A stretch of 64,000 bases of DNA from Methanoregula sp. Its GTDB lineage: Archaea; Halobacteriota; Methanomicrobia; Methanomicrobiales; Methanospirillaceae. Positions within the stretch are counted from its first letter, which is position 1. Each line of letters opens with the position of its first letter. Made by a program: the position numbers and the translations under genes. Under the pieces are notes generated by a model, which saw only the letters and a program-made list of their open reading frames with translations, was not told where the DNA came from and searched no databases. Where the stretch lies: positions 1 through 64,000 of the forward strand of contig NZ_JAJRCG010000009.1 in NCBI RefSeq assembly GCF_028679125.1, written 5' to 3'. Below are positions 17,911-27,296 of this stretch, piece by piece.

Positions 17911-18902
17911 GGAAAAATTCCCTGTATCCCCGAGGTAAATGCCCCCAGTTGTACATATTCGTTGTTTGCATGCCGCATCCGGAACTCTGCATCGGCAAGT
18001 GCGGTTGCAAGGGCCGGGTGATTGTATTCCCGCTTCAGCACAGCCCGGATCTCAAACAGGACTTCGCTGCCGGAGAGGCCGTAATCGATCATCAGGGATT
18101 CGAGGCGGCGCTGCGCCCCCCGGCTGTCACCCCCTTTGAGCAGGTTTACTGCTGCTGTTGCAATGGTTGCTGTCTCGGATTGTGAAATTGCGTTCAGTTC
18201 ATTGCATCTTCCGGTGGTGAGGGCAACCTGCATCAACAGGATTGCCTGGCGCAGATCCCCCCCGGCAGCCTGCACGATCAGATCCAGGTCGTCAGCAGAA
18301 CAGGTCCCGTTCCCCGGTTTTTCCTGTTCTTTTATCTTCGTCAGGTACTGAAGCATGGTGTCGTGATCGACCGGGGCAAAGAAGAGCGGCAGGCAGCGCG
18401 AGCTGATCGCGGGAATGATGGCGCTCTGGTTGGTGGTGGTAAAGATGAACCGGCAGGTCCCGCTGGTCTGCTCCATGATGCGCCGCAGTCCCTGCTGGGC
18501 ATCGCGGGTGAGGGCATGCGCATCCTCGAATATCAGGAGCTTGAATTCCGCGTCAAGGGGGCGGAGCGATGCATACCACCTGATGATGTACTTGAAGTTG
18601 GTGATCAGGGACTGGTTCTTCTGGTACAGGTGCGTGTACCGCTCATCCTGTTCGAGCAGTGCCTTTCCCTGCTGGAAGATATCCGAAGTCTGGAAGACCG
18701 TGGTGTTCTGCTCCCAGTTCTCCTGGTACAGGTCCTTTGCGAAACATTCGATCGCAACACTCTTGCCGGTCCCGTGCGGACCGGTGAGAATAAGGTGAGG
18801 CACGGTCCTGGACCCGGCAAAGGAGGTGAGGTGGCGGATGATCACATCCTGTCCCACGATCTCCGGTGATGAGCGCGGCCGGTATTTCTCAGTCCAGAGC
18901 AT
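17907..18902 (-). CDS. RFC small subunit-like AAA+ ATPase (second copy)
   Basis: A 331-residue clamp-loader-type AAA+ protein. It has the RFC start LWTEKYRPRSSPEIVGQD, Walker A GPHGTGKS, the arginine-finger region ISSRCLPLFF, and a C-terminal collar domain. The Walker B region reads LLIFEDAHAL, where the canonical small subunit in this window (27297-28265) has DEADAL. ATP hydrolysis may therefore be altered. Methanomicrobia often encode two RFC small subunits plus a large one; this copy may be the more divergent subunit in the clamp-loading complex. It overlaps both neighbours. Confidence 0.8.
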   Translation of the reverse strand: MLWTEKYRPRSSPEIVGQDVIIRHLTSFAGSRTVPHLILTGPHGTGKSVAIECFAKDLYQENWEQNTTVFQTSDIFQQGKALLEQDERYTHLYQKNQSLITNFKYIIRWYASLRPLDAEFKLLIFEDAHALTRDAQQGLRRIMEQTSGTCRFIFTTTNQSAIIPAISSRCLPLFFAPVDHDTMLQYLTKIKEQEKPGNGTCSADDLDLIVQAAGGDLRQAILLMQVALTTGRCNELNAISQSETATIATAAVNLLKGGDSRGAQRRLESLMIDYGLSGSEVLFEIRAVLKREYNHPALATALADAEFRMRHANNEYVQLGAFTSGIQGIFP

Positions 18903-19620
18903 GGGAGAGCCTCAGTGTAATCTCACGTATTGCTTCCGACAAAAGATAATGGTTATCAAGTGAAGCGAGCAGGCGGTTGCGATCAGCAGGTGAGAGTTCA
19001 AGGCAGGCTTTTGCTATCTCCGGAAGGGCCCGGGTGACTTCATCGACGACCGTGAGCGTGGCCGTCTTTGCCGTGCGCGAGAGCGGGTTGAGATCAACGG
19101 CGATGACCTTCTTTCCCATGCCAATGAGTGCCTCGCAGCGATCCCCGTCTTCCAGAGGAACGAGGATTACATCTGCGGAGTACATGCCCTCCCTCCGGCA
19201 CCATGCCCGGTCGTGGGTGAGCGGGAGCAACCGTTCGGCCTCGCCGGAATAAACATCAGCGCCCGCATTCCGGAGGATCTCTTCTATCTGCAAAACGCGC
19301 TGCCCGGTCCGGTGGAAGAGGTTCACTTCAACAAGTGCACCACAGGCCTTCTGCAATGCTGCGATCTCCGGTGCGGCAAGTGCTGCCGTGTTCCCGTTGA
19401 CCGATATGACGGGATGCCGGGCGGACATCAGCATGGCCGCTGCGGTCTGCTCGGCAAGCCGGGCGGTTGCGGTTGTCTGTTCGCCGATCAGGTAATCGAA
19501 GGCCTCGCCCCTGCCATGGGATGTGAGACCTTCCATTGCCACGACACCGGACCGGGCATATTCTGCAAGCCGTTCACGCGTTACCAGGGAGCGGTACCGG
19601 GGATGATCGGGAGGTATCAC
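18889..19620 (-). CDS. 4-phosphopantoate--beta-alanine ligase
   Basis: An archaeal phosphopantothenate synthetase (COG1701) of 243 residues. It joins 4-phosphopantoate and beta-alanine with ATP. Family features include IPPDHPRYRSLVTRERL at the start, SVNGNTAALAAPEI, VEVNLFHRT, and IAVDLNPLSRTA. The track starts 15 residues earlier, but I choose GTG 19620: it forms a GTGA overlap with the pantoate kinase stop, and it puts the conserved IPPDHPRY right at the N-terminus. It acts directly after the product of that kinase in CoA synthesis. Confidence 0.9.
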   Translation of the reverse strand: MIPPDHPRYRSLVTRERLAEYARSGVVAMEGLTSHGRGEAFDYLIGEQTTATARLAEQTAAAMLMSARHPVISVNGNTAALAAPEIAALQKACGALVEVNLFHRTGQRVLQIEEILRNAGADVYSGEAERLLPLTHDRAWCRREGMYSADVILVPLEDGDRCEALIGMGKKVIAVDLNPLSRTAKTATLTVVDEVTRALPEIAKACLELSPADRNRLLASLDNHYLLSEAIREITLRLSHALD

Positions 19621-20483
19621 GGGGACACCCCGGTAATCCGGGCTCCGGAGCGTGCCATGCCGCATTCGCAGACCCCGCCGAATTGCGAAAGGATGTCGCG
19701 GGCCTCCGTGCCATAGGCGAATACGCCGTTGCCCAGCATGGTCATGCTTGCCGGGACATCCCGTGCCGTGCAGAGTTCAAGGACCTTCCGGACTTCCGGC
19801 GTGGCAAGCCCGCTGTGCAGGGAGAACTGCCGGGAGATCTGGAAGAAATCCTCAACATTCTTCGGGGACCTGCGGGGAAATGCTGATGCTACCTGTTCCA
19901 TCTGGCGGGGCGATCCGAGAACGGTCGGGGTGTGGATGGGCCCGAAGCTGATCGTGTACACCGGTTCCGTGAGATCGTATCGCCGCTCGATCCGGCCATC
20001 GATTCCCGGGCCTCTCCGCACGACCCGCCCGCCGCCCTGGCATGCGGCAACATCCCCGAGACCCGTGCGATGCTCGACTTCGGCTTCGTGGGCGTACAGG
20101 GCAATAGCATGATCGGTCAGGTCCAGGCTGTATAACCGGTTCAGTGCAGTCAGCGTTGAAAGGAGCGCTGCTGCCGAGAGGCCGAAGCCGGCGCCGATAG
20201 GGAGCTGGCATTCGGTGACAATGGAGGCGGTGACACCGAGCCGGTCCATGACCGAGACGATAAGCGGCGATCCGGTGCTCCTCTCCAACAGCTTGCCCCG
20301 GGCATCGTTCCGGTTGACGATAACGGATGTTTTACCGGATGCAGTGACTTTGGCCAAAACCCCTTTGTCGATGACAATACCCGCACCGATGCTTCCGGTC
20401 CCGGCCCGGGTATTTCCGCTGATGCGCTTGAAATATCCCGAGATATGACCCGGGCAGAACGCGGTGACAGTACCTGGTTTCAT
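19617..20483 (-). CDS. pantoate kinase
   Basis: A 288-residue GHMP-superfamily kinase that phosphorylates pantoate at the 4-hydroxyl in archaeal CoA synthesis. The phosphate-binding glycine loop is LPIGAGFGLSAAA, and the N-terminus TAFCPGHISGYF is typical of COG1829. The C-terminal half carries the usual late GHMP segment near MTMLGNGVFAYG. Upstream is CoaBC and downstream, overlapping by GTGA, is the ligase that uses its product. A 97-base gap before it contains ACTATAAGG, which could be an internal promoter. Confidence 0.9.
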   Translation of the reverse strand: MKPGTVTAFCPGHISGYFKRISGNTRAGTGSIGAGIVIDKGVLAKVTASGKTSVIVNRNDARGKLLERSTGSPLIVSVMDRLGVTASIVTECQLPIGAGFGLSAAALLSTLTALNRLYSLDLTDHAIALYAHEAEVEHRTGLGDVAACQGGGRVVRRGPGIDGRIERRYDLTEPVYTISFGPIHTPTVLGSPRQMEQVASAFPRRSPKNVEDFFQISRQFSLHSGLATPEVRKVLELCTARDVPASMTMLGNGVFAYGTEARDILSQFGGVCECGMARSGARITGVSP

Positions 20484-20580
20484 GGATGGCCCCTCGTATA
20501 CTTACTATTGGTCTTTTCTGACTATAAGGAATCCTGACAGATTTGACGGCCGTTAACCGCCAGGAGAAAAAAGTGTATCA

Positions 20581-21741
20581 TCAACTGAATTTACCGGTCC
20601 GAAGTACCTCGTTCCAGATGGTTACGGCAACGTCCTCTTTTGTACCCTTGACCCGCACCTTTTTTTCGGATGTGAGCAGCTCGTAATCGCCGGTGCAGTT
20701 TCCCATGGTCTCCGGGTGATTCATCAGGACCAGGGAGACGCCGTTCCGGATCATGGCCTTTGCCTGCTTCTCCGGCTTCCGGTCGATCTTGAAGGCAACC
20801 GTGAAGGGAGCATAGCGCTCCATGACCTCGCCCAGCAGTTTTTTGAGGGGAAGGAGATCGATTGTTGCGGGCGTCCCGCTCGCGATCTTTCCCTCTTTTC
20901 TCACCGGTGCGAAATCCGAGATTGCGGCGGCGCTGATGTAGATATCCGCTCCCCGGTGTTCCGCAAGATGGTCGAGGACTGCGTGTCGCATCTCGTCTGC
21001 GGTGCCTGAAGGGATATTGTGCACGCACGGGAAGGTATCCTGGTGCACCACCGTCACGTCCGCTCCCAGTCGGAATGCCCGGTGGGCAAGTTCCCGGCCC
21101 ATCTGCCCGCTGGACCGGGTGGTAAGGATTCGCACATCATCCACCGGTTCGCGGCAGGGACCGCTGGTGATGAGCACCGACTTTCCTGCAAGGGGTTTAC
21201 CCATCACCGCCCGCTCGGACCAGAGCACGATCTCTTCGATATTTGCGATCTTTGCCTTTCCCTCTTCAATGCGGGGTGACAAAACTTCGATTCCCCAGCC
21301 TTCCAGTTTCCTGATATTTTCTGTAAGGCCCGGGTGCCGGAACATGCTGTGGTGCATTGCCGGGACGACCAGCACCGGCATGCCGCTGCCGATGGCGGTT
21401 GTGGCAAATGTCGTGACGGGCGTGTCGTCGATGCCGCAGGCGATCTTGCTGATGGTGTTCGCGGTGCAGGGTGCAATGAGCAGGAGATCGGCGCTGCCGT
21501 CATCCCCGCAGTAGGTCACATGCTCAACGAGACCGGAGATCCGGGTGATGACCGGCCTGCCGCTGGCATAGGCAAGGGCATCGGGAGTGATGATGCCCGC
21601 TGCCGCTTCGCTCATCACCGCCTGCACAACCGCACCCTTCCGTCGCAGTGCATGGATGAGCTTCACGCATTCAACCGCAGCGATGCTCCCGGTAACCGCT
21701 ACGACAACCTGTTTTCCGGCAAGGGTCTCTCCAAGCGTCAT
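20581..21741 (-). CDS. coaBC: bifunctional phosphopantothenoylcysteine decarboxylase / phosphopantothenate--cysteine ligase
   Basis: A 386-residue fusion enzyme. The N-terminal flavoprotein decarboxylase (CoaC, about 1-190) shows VVVAVTGSIAAVECVKL, the cofactor and active-site stretch APCTANTISKIACGI, and the substrate motif PAMHHSMF. The CoaB ligase domain (about 200-386) has VLITSGPCREPVDDVRILTTRSSGQMG and AAISDFAP. It makes 4'-phosphopantetheine from phosphopantothenate and cysteine. The track start is ten residues too early; ATG 21741 overlaps the upstream stop by ATGA. With the two genes downstream it nearly completes the archaeal CoA route. Confidence 0.92.
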   Translation of the reverse strand: MTLGETLAGKQVVVAVTGSIAAVECVKLIHALRRKGAVVQAVMSEAAAGIITPDALAYASGRPVITRISGLVEHVTYCGDDGSADLLLIAPCTANTISKIACGIDDTPVTTFATTAIGSGMPVLVVPAMHHSMFRHPGLTENIRKLEGWGIEVLSPRIEEGKAKIANIEEIVLWSERAVMGKPLAGKSVLITSGPCREPVDDVRILTTRSSGQMGRELAHRAFRLGADVTVVHQDTFPCVHNIPSGTADEMRHAVLDHLAEHRGADIYISAAAISDFAPVRKEGKIASGTPATIDLLPLKKLLGEVMERYAPFTVAFKIDRKPEKQAKAMIRNGVSLVLMNHPETMGNCTGDYELLTSEKKVRVKGTKEDVAVTIWNEVLRTGKFS

Positions 21742-22616
21742 GAGATCGTCACATCGTGAACCACATGCCATGCATGCGGCCGGTATTTCTTCACTTTATG
21801 TACCCGGATAGTAGCAGAAAAACCTGCTCCTTCCACCATCGCCCGGATCCGTTCATCTGCCGGGCCGATGGTGTGGAGATGGAGAATGGTCCCGTTCTTC
21901 ACGTGAGCCAGCGCTTCGGGAAGCATGTTCAGCGCGTCAAAATGCCCCATCACGATCCGGTCATAAGTGCCGGTGAGAGACGTGCGGCAGTCTCCTAACA
22001 TTGCAATGATCCGATCGGTGAGTCGGTTCTTACGGATATTCCGTTCCAGGTATCCGAATGCCACGGGATTGATCTCCATGGCATGGACGTTGGCACCGGC
22101 GCCAGCCATGGGCAGGGTGAAGTATCCGATGCCGGCAAACATGTCCGCCACGCGTTCCGTCCCGGAACCGGATCGGATCATCGCGACCATACGGGCTTTC
22201 TCGTTCCGGTTGCCCATCGAGAACATGACCTGCTGCGGATCCAGGATGTACGTGATCCCGCTCTCTTTGTGGAGTACCTCCCCGCATGTTCCAAAAAGAA
22301 TCTCTGTCTCGGGTGTCCGTGTCACATCCCGGAGTTCTGCAATCCGGATAATGCCGCGAGGGTGGCGGAACCGGATGATCTCCTCAAGGTCCGCAGGTGA
22401 CGGTTTATCGCCGTGGATCACCGCAACATCGCCCATCAGGTAGTAGCCCGGGCCGGAGTAGCGTCTCCGCTCAGGAATCTCTGCATCGCACGGTTCGCCC
22501 GGGTGTACCGGTACCCAGGCAACATCTCCCTCAATATACGGAGCACGTGCAGGATCCACCCACCCGGCATTGCTGATCAGGGGAAGATCAGCCCGTGCGA
22601 TTTTCCGTACCCGCAT
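21738..22616 (-). CDS. Taw2/Trm5-like tRNA methyltransferase-fold enzyme
   Basis: A 292-residue class I SAM enzyme of the Trm5/Taw2 group. Its Rossmann motif is VADMFAGIGYFTLPMA, followed by AMEINPVAFGYLERNI, an NPxA pattern typical of this group. The preceding segment ITYILDPQQVMFSMGNRNEKARM looks more like Taw2, which moves the aminocarboxypropyl group of SAM during wybutosine synthesis at tRNA-Phe G37. Trm5, the G37 N1-methyltransferase, cannot be excluded. ATG 22616 starts 2 bases after the NMD3 stop; the longer track start is unsupported. Confidence 0.65.
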   Translation of the reverse strand: MRVRKIARADLPLISNAGWVDPARAPYIEGDVAWVPVHPGEPCDAEIPERRRYSGPGYYLMGDVAVIHGDKPSPADLEEIIRFRHPRGIIRIAELRDVTRTPETEILFGTCGEVLHKESGITYILDPQQVMFSMGNRNEKARMVAMIRSGSGTERVADMFAGIGYFTLPMAGAGANVHAMEINPVAFGYLERNIRKNRLTDRIIAMLGDCRTSLTGTYDRIVMGHFDALNMLPEALAHVKNGTILHLHTIGPADERIRAMVEGAGFSATIRVHKVKKYRPHAWHVVHDVTIS

Positions 22617-22618
22617 TC

Positions 22619-23659
22619 TTATCTGACAATGACGATCTGGTCGCCATCCCGAAGGATGCTGACATGATCCCCGGCCTGGATCGCGACCCACCCGGGTTTT
22701 GCAAGTTCAACGGTCTTCCCGGAGGCCGGATCGAGGACCCCGACCCCGGCATGTTCGGAGAATGCGATGAGCGCAGACTCGGCGCTCCGGGCGTTCCCGA
22801 TGATACGTTCGATCACATCGTCACGCAGGGTCTTGGAGGTCCCGTCCCGGAGATCGGTCACCCGCACAGAGTGCGTTTCAACGCGTTCAACCTCGTAATA
22901 CCGGTTCGCCGCCCGGACCACATCGAATTTCTGGAACCGGGGAAGGCGCACCGAATAGGTGATCCGGTACAGCTGCCGGCCATTCTTCTCTCCCACCAGT
23001 TTGGGGTGCGTTGTGTATCTCCCGCCCAGCTGGGCAACAATGCCCTGCGAGATCATAAGGCCGATATGCTGGGATCCGATGATGATGTCGATGCCGTCAT
23101 GGATCTCGTTCATGTCCGAGATGAACGAGAGCCGCTCCCCCCCGGACTGGAGATGGTCCTCGATCTGCTGGGCGATGGATGCCGACATCTGGAGCTCAAA
23201 GGTGCTGGGAATCCGATCTTCTGCCCGGACCTGCACAACGCCCTCGTAATAACTCCCGCTGATCCGGTTGCACCGGTCGCATTGCTCCTTGTGCCAGACG
23301 ATCTCGACCGTGCAGGATCCTTCGACCGCGGTCTTGTACATGGTGCCGTGGATCGTCAGGTAGGCACGGGACCGGTTCTGGGTCACGTCCACCACGCTCA
23401 CGTCGATTGACGGCTTCTTGACATCCGGGTGGAAATGCACAGCGGATCGTGCAAGTTCCGGTCCCAGTTCGTCCCGTCCCCGGATATTATCGGTCCAGGT
23501 GTTCACCTGTTTTACCGCATCGCAACTGGGGCACTGGACGTTCTGGACGCGGTTTTCACATGTGAACCATGGCGTGCTGCCGATCTGGCACTGTTTGCAC
23601 AGTCCGTCGGTATCAGAAGGTTTGCCACATTTCGGGCAGAAATTATCACGGATACTCAT
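22619..23659 (-). CDS. NMD3 family protein
   Basis: A 346-residue archaeal homologue of the eukaryotic 60S export adaptor NMD3. The N-terminus has zinc-binding Cys pairs FCPKCGKPS and CKQC, then CPSCD, and a later CDRCN, matching the treble-clef region of the family. The remainder holds the OB-like and SH3-like domains. Archaea have no nuclear export, so the protein is thought to act in large-subunit maturation or release of an assembly factor. It overlaps the DUF424 gene by ATGA. Confidence 0.9.
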   Translation of the reverse strand: MSIRDNFCPKCGKPSDTDGLCKQCQIGSTPWFTCENRVQNVQCPSCDAVKQVNTWTDNIRGRDELGPELARSAVHFHPDVKKPSIDVSVVDVTQNRSRAYLTIHGTMYKTAVEGSCTVEIVWHKEQCDRCNRISGSYYEGVVQVRAEDRIPSTFELQMSASIAQQIEDHLQSGGERLSFISDMNEIHDGIDIIIGSQHIGLMISQGIVAQLGGRYTTHPKLVGEKNGRQLYRITYSVRLPRFQKFDVVRAANRYYEVERVETHSVRVTDLRDGTSKTLRDDVIERIIGNARSAESALIAFSEHAGVGVLDPASGKTVELAKPGWVAIQAGDHVSILRDGDQIVIVR

Positions 23660-23949
23660 AGCTGGTAGATTTGTGCATGTGGCACGTTGCCGATCATGAT
23701 GCAGTCGGCTTTTGTCAGGAGTCCCATCTCAATGGCGATCCGGATCGTCCGCTCTCCAATGAGGTTGACATTTCCTGCATTCTTCAGTGCTTCCCTGACC
23801 TCTTCTTCGGTGACGGGAGTTTTTCCATAGAATGAATCGTGGATTATGACCTTCATCGTGTCATTGGTGATCGTGGTGTTGATGAGTTCGCGATCGCAGA
23901 CTGCCACGACATCCGCCGTTTCCCGGGAACGGTGAATTTTGAGGAACAT
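23656..23949 (-). CDS. DUF424 family protein
   Basis: A 97-residue archaeal DUF424 protein, recognised by the N-terminal segment MFLKIHRSRETADVVAVCDRELI, the middle IIHDSFYG and the closing NLIGERTIRIAIEMGL with DCIMIGNVPHAQIY. It is often found beside NMD3, as here, with a 4-base overlap. That gives it a likely but unproven role in translation or ribosome assembly. No catalytic residues are evident. Confidence 0.85.
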   Translation of the reverse strand: MFLKIHRSRETADVVAVCDRELINTTITNDTMKVIIHDSFYGKTPVTEEEVREALKNAGNVNLIGERTIRIAIEMGLLTKADCIMIGNVPHAQIYQL

Positions 23950-24006
23950 TGATCACTCATTGGCGGGCGGGGATAAAAAAAGGTAAGTCGGTACCAGCAC
24001 CGGGGC

Positions 24007-24837
24007 TTATTCCAGGGTAATTGACACGCCATACACGTTCTGGATGGTTTCGGCATGGATCCGGAAGCAGTCTTCCTCGGTCATCTGCCCGGATTCGAGG
24101 AGTTTGTTGGTATACCGGGGCACGGATTTGGGGCCGATCACGGCACCCGGCCGCTCGTTTTCGTCCATGTAATCGCTCTCCATAGTGAATGCCCTGCCCG
24201 ACCGGATCAGTTCCGGTATTGCCTCGTGTTTTGCGATAAGCGATGGGTGCAGGGGAGTGTCGGGCGCCCCGTAATGTTTTATCACGCGCTCTTTTGGGAT
24301 GCCGGCCCTTCGTGCCATATCGACGATGTCGCTGCAAGGGCCGGTCTCGGCATGCACCTGGAGAGCGCACCCGCAGTCGGCAGTAGCGTCCAGGGCATGC
24401 ATGAGCACCTCATTGGAGGCAGCGAGCAGTTCCGGGCTCACCTCGTAATGAGGTCTCCCGCTCTTCAGCGCAACGGCTTTTCCCTCGCGGACATAGCGTG
24501 CAGCACAATCGATCCCTCCCTTCATGATCTCAACGGCAGCTGCAAGCGGCATGCGCTCGGTGAGATGCGTGATCTCGGCAGGGTGGACACCGAGTACGGG
24601 GAAGGCGACTACGCCGGTCTCCGGAATCAGTTCCGCGATCCGGATTGTCTCATCGAATACCCGGGCATAGTCTTCGCCCGTGACCGGGTGAACTGACAGT
24701 GACCAGGAAGGTTTTGACACGAGAAAAATGTGCGTGCCCCCGACCCGGGAAAAATCCTTCACCGCTTCGAGACCCCGGCCATTGATCGGATCGATATGGA
24801 TATGATCGTCAGTTATGGGAATTGTTCTGGATTTCAT
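24007..24837 (-). CDS. TatD-like metal-dependent hydrolase
   Basis: A 276-residue TIM-barrel amidohydrolase-type protein of archaeal COG1099. The first metal motif is DDHIHID near residue 11, followed by PVLGVHPAEI, a Lys in VALKSGRPHYEV, QVHAETG, KHYGAP, and an Asp-bearing strand TMESDYMD. These metal ligands suggest an active hydrolase or deoxyribonuclease-like enzyme; the substrate is unknown. The ATG lies 29 bases inside the end of mptD, so the two are translationally linked. Confidence 0.75.
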   Translation of the reverse strand: MKSRTIPITDDHIHIDPINGRGLEAVKDFSRVGGTHIFLVSKPSWSLSVHPVTGEDYARVFDETIRIAELIPETGVVAFPVLGVHPAEITHLTERMPLAAAVEIMKGGIDCAARYVREGKAVALKSGRPHYEVSPELLAASNEVLMHALDATADCGCALQVHAETGPCSDIVDMARRAGIPKERVIKHYGAPDTPLHPSLIAKHEAIPELIRSGRAFTMESDYMDENERPGAVIGPKSVPRYTNKLLESGQMTEEDCFRIHAETIQNVYGVSITLE

Positions 24838-25162
24838 GGCAGTCCACGATCTTCATGAGGGGATATCCTTTGTCCGGTGAGAGTCGGGCCCGACAGTAGG
24901 CAAAGCCGACCCGAGTCACGATCTCGGCATCGAACATCATGCCCGAGAGTTCGCTGTACCCGAACCGGTTCTCGGTCATCAGGCTCCGGTCAAGCCTGAC
25001 GGTGATAGCCTCAACGCATGGCTGGAGGATGACTGCCTTCTCGATCGCCGACTCTATGCTTGCTGCGGATGCACGGGAGATGGGAGTTCCCACCCACTGG
25101 TGGTAGAGCGCCCCGAGTTTTATCCCTGCTTCGAATACTGCATGTTCCCTGTCGCCTGTCAT
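24809..25162 (-). CDS. mptD: dihydroneopterin aldolase, archaeal MptD type
   Basis: A 117-residue member of the DUF372/MptD family. The diagnostic segments are EAGIKLGALYHQWVGTPISRASA at the N-terminus, the middle VRLDRSLM, and the later EIVTRVGFAYCRARL. The enzyme cleaves 7,8-dihydroneopterin to 6-hydroxymethyl-7,8-dihydropterin in tetrahydromethanopterin synthesis. This supports the methanogen identity. It lies 12 bases after mcm and overlaps the TatD-like gene. Confidence 0.88.
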   Translation of the reverse strand: MTGDREHAVFEAGIKLGALYHQWVGTPISRASAASIESAIEKAVILQPCVEAITVRLDRSLMTENRFGYSELSGMMFDAEIVTRVGFAYCRARLSPDKGYPLMKIVDCHEIQNNSHN

Positions 25163-25174
25163 ACGTTGCCACTC

Positions 25175-27286
25175 CTAAATCAGCTGGATGATGCCCTGCT
25201 TCGGCTCCATTGCCTCTCCCTGGCGGAGGAGCATATCAATCCCTTCCCGCACCTTCTCCTGCGGGAATCCTTTGAGACTGACCGTCTCGATAACCTTGTC
25301 GATACCGGCCCGGCGGCTCTCCCCGCCAATCTCGCGGATGGCATCCTTGATGACCCGCACGATATCGCGCTTCTCCTTGGAGATGCCGGTGACAACCTTG
25401 TCGATATCGAACGTCCCGGTCTTGGCATCATAGGCGATCTGCCGGAGGCAGGCATCGACGATGGTGATCACGCGCTCGGCATCGCTCTTCTCGATGGTGT
25501 TCGAGAGACGGATGCGTGCGCTGGCTTCCGCAAGCCGGACGAGCGCCTCGAGCTGGCGGGCGGTCACCGGCACCGGTTTGTTGGGTGCCGCAAAGCCCCT
25601 GAGTTTCAGGTAATACCCCACGAGCCCGTCCTGTGCTTCCTGGGAGAGACGCGGGAAACAGGAACGCTTTGCATATGCCACGTACTTACGGAAGATGCCC
25701 GGCTCGATATCTGGCATGACGGGAGCCAGCTGCTGCTGGATGTACTCGTCCGTAACCCCGGGAATCGGGGTCTTCTTATGCTGCGCGATCAGTTCCCCGG
25801 TGCTGTGCGCCTTCAGGATATGTTCCGCAATGGCCAGGTCCAGTTTCTGGTCCGGCTGGTCGGTCATGATGAAGATGAGATCGAACCGGGAGAGCAGGGA
25901 CGGGGGCATGTTGATCTGCTCGGAAAGGTCCCCGAACATATCGAACCGGCCGTACTTCGGGTTCGCCGCGCCAAGGAGGGCACACCGGGATTTGAGCGTG
26001 GCCGTGATGCCGGCCTTTGCAACGCTGATGGACTGCTGTTCCATTGCTTCGTGCAGTGCGGAGCGGTCGCCCTTCTCCATCTTGTCCATCTCATCGACCG
26101 CCGCAATACCCATATCGGCAAGCACGAGTGCGCCGGCTTCGAGCGTCCACCGCCCCTCGCCAAATTCGTCCTTGACTGCGGTTGCCGTCAGGCCTGCGGC
26201 AGTGGAAGACTGCCCGCTCGTGTAGATGGCGCGGGGCGAGAGTTTCACGATATACCTGAGCAGCTGACTTTTTGCAATACCCGGGTCACCGATCAGGAGG
26301 ACATGGATATCCCCGCGGAGGCGGCTCCCGTCCGGCATCTCCTTGGCAATCCCGCCGAACAATTGCAGGGCGATCGCCTGCTTCACGTTCTCGCTGCCGT
26401 AGATGGTGGGGGCAATCGAGTGGGTGATCATACGGTAGATCATCGGATCTTTGCTCAGCCTCTGGATCTCGTCCTCGTCCTTTTCATCGATCTCGACCTC
26501 CTCGAACTCCTTCTCGGCAACCTCGATGGAGTTGCATTCAAGGAAGATATCGAAGACCGTGTGTTTCTCGCCCTTGACCACCCGCTGCATGGAGCGCAGG
26601 ATGCCGTTGATGATCACCCGGTCGCCGGGGGAGACCATGCCGGAGAGATCGTCCGTGACATCGATATCCAGTGTCTGCGGCTGTTCGCCGCCGCGAAGGC
26701 CTTCCGGCTGCTCCTGTATCCGGAGTTTCTGGGAGTCGATGAATTTCGATCGCTTGGGCATCAGTTCGAGTTTCTTGAACGTACAGCCATCCGTGGCACA
26801 CCCGTCCGGCTCGATGAATTTCCCGTATTTCTGCGGTACTACCGTGAAATGGCCCGCAGGGCAGCGGAAGACCGCCTCCACGATCCGGGGCCGGACTTCC
26901 GTGGTCTTGCGCAGGATCCCCTCAACGGAAATATACGTGTTGATATCGTCGGATCGTATGTACCGGATACCGGTTTTCCTGGGGAGATTGGTGAACCGGA
27001 TGTTGATCCGTTTTGGCTCTTTCCCGTCCTTGGTACGGATCAGCTGGCCCTGCTTGACCGCGTCCCAGACATCTTCCAGCACCTTCCCGGGGTTCTCGAG
27101 GAGCTCATCGGCAAGGGCAATTCCCACCTTCCCGAATTTCTCGACATCCCGGTAATCGATATAGAGCGATCGCTTATGGGGGTATTCACGCGAGATCTCC
27201 CCCAGTTCCTTCTTGTACCGTGTCTTGAGCAGACGGCTCCAGTCACCGGTCCGGTCGCCATCGTGGAGGTCTGGTTCTTTTTCCAT
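25175..27286 (-). CDS. mcm: replicative DNA helicase MCM
   Basis: A 703-residue MCM. The N-terminal part has a DNA-binding OB fold, and its zinc-type region reads FRCPAGHF and DGCATDGCTF. The AAA+ core carries Walker A GDPGIAKSQLL, Walker B LADMGIAAVDEMDKM, and the arginine finger SRFDLIF. A C-terminal winged-helix segment ends the protein. It forms the hexameric replicative helicase. I start at ATG 27286 with GGAGG just upstream; the track start lies inside the preceding gene. It follows rfcS by 10 bases, a replication operon. No intein is seen. The 769-codon ORF on the opposite strand is a shadow. Confidence 0.95.
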   Translation of the reverse strand: MEKEPDLHDGDRTGDWSRLLKTRYKKELGEISREYPHKRSLYIDYRDVEKFGKVGIALADELLENPGKVLEDVWDAVKQGQLIRTKDGKEPKRINIRFTNLPRKTGIRYIRSDDINTYISVEGILRKTTEVRPRIVEAVFRCPAGHFTVVPQKYGKFIEPDGCATDGCTFKKLELMPKRSKFIDSQKLRIQEQPEGLRGGEQPQTLDIDVTDDLSGMVSPGDRVIINGILRSMQRVVKGEKHTVFDIFLECNSIEVAEKEFEEVEIDEKDEDEIQRLSKDPMIYRMITHSIAPTIYGSENVKQAIALQLFGGIAKEMPDGSRLRGDIHVLLIGDPGIAKSQLLRYIVKLSPRAIYTSGQSSTAAGLTATAVKDEFGEGRWTLEAGALVLADMGIAAVDEMDKMEKGDRSALHEAMEQQSISVAKAGITATLKSRCALLGAANPKYGRFDMFGDLSEQINMPPSLLSRFDLIFIMTDQPDQKLDLAIAEHILKAHSTGELIAQHKKTPIPGVTDEYIQQQLAPVMPDIEPGIFRKYVAYAKRSCFPRLSQEAQDGLVGYYLKLRGFAAPNKPVPVTARQLEALVRLAEASARIRLSNTIEKSDAERVITIVDACLRQIAYDAKTGTFDIDKVVTGISKEKRDIVRVIKDAIREIGGESRRAGIDKVIETVSLKGFPQEKVREGIDMLLRQGEAMEPKQGIIQLI

Positions 27287-27296
27287 AGTCCCTCCG

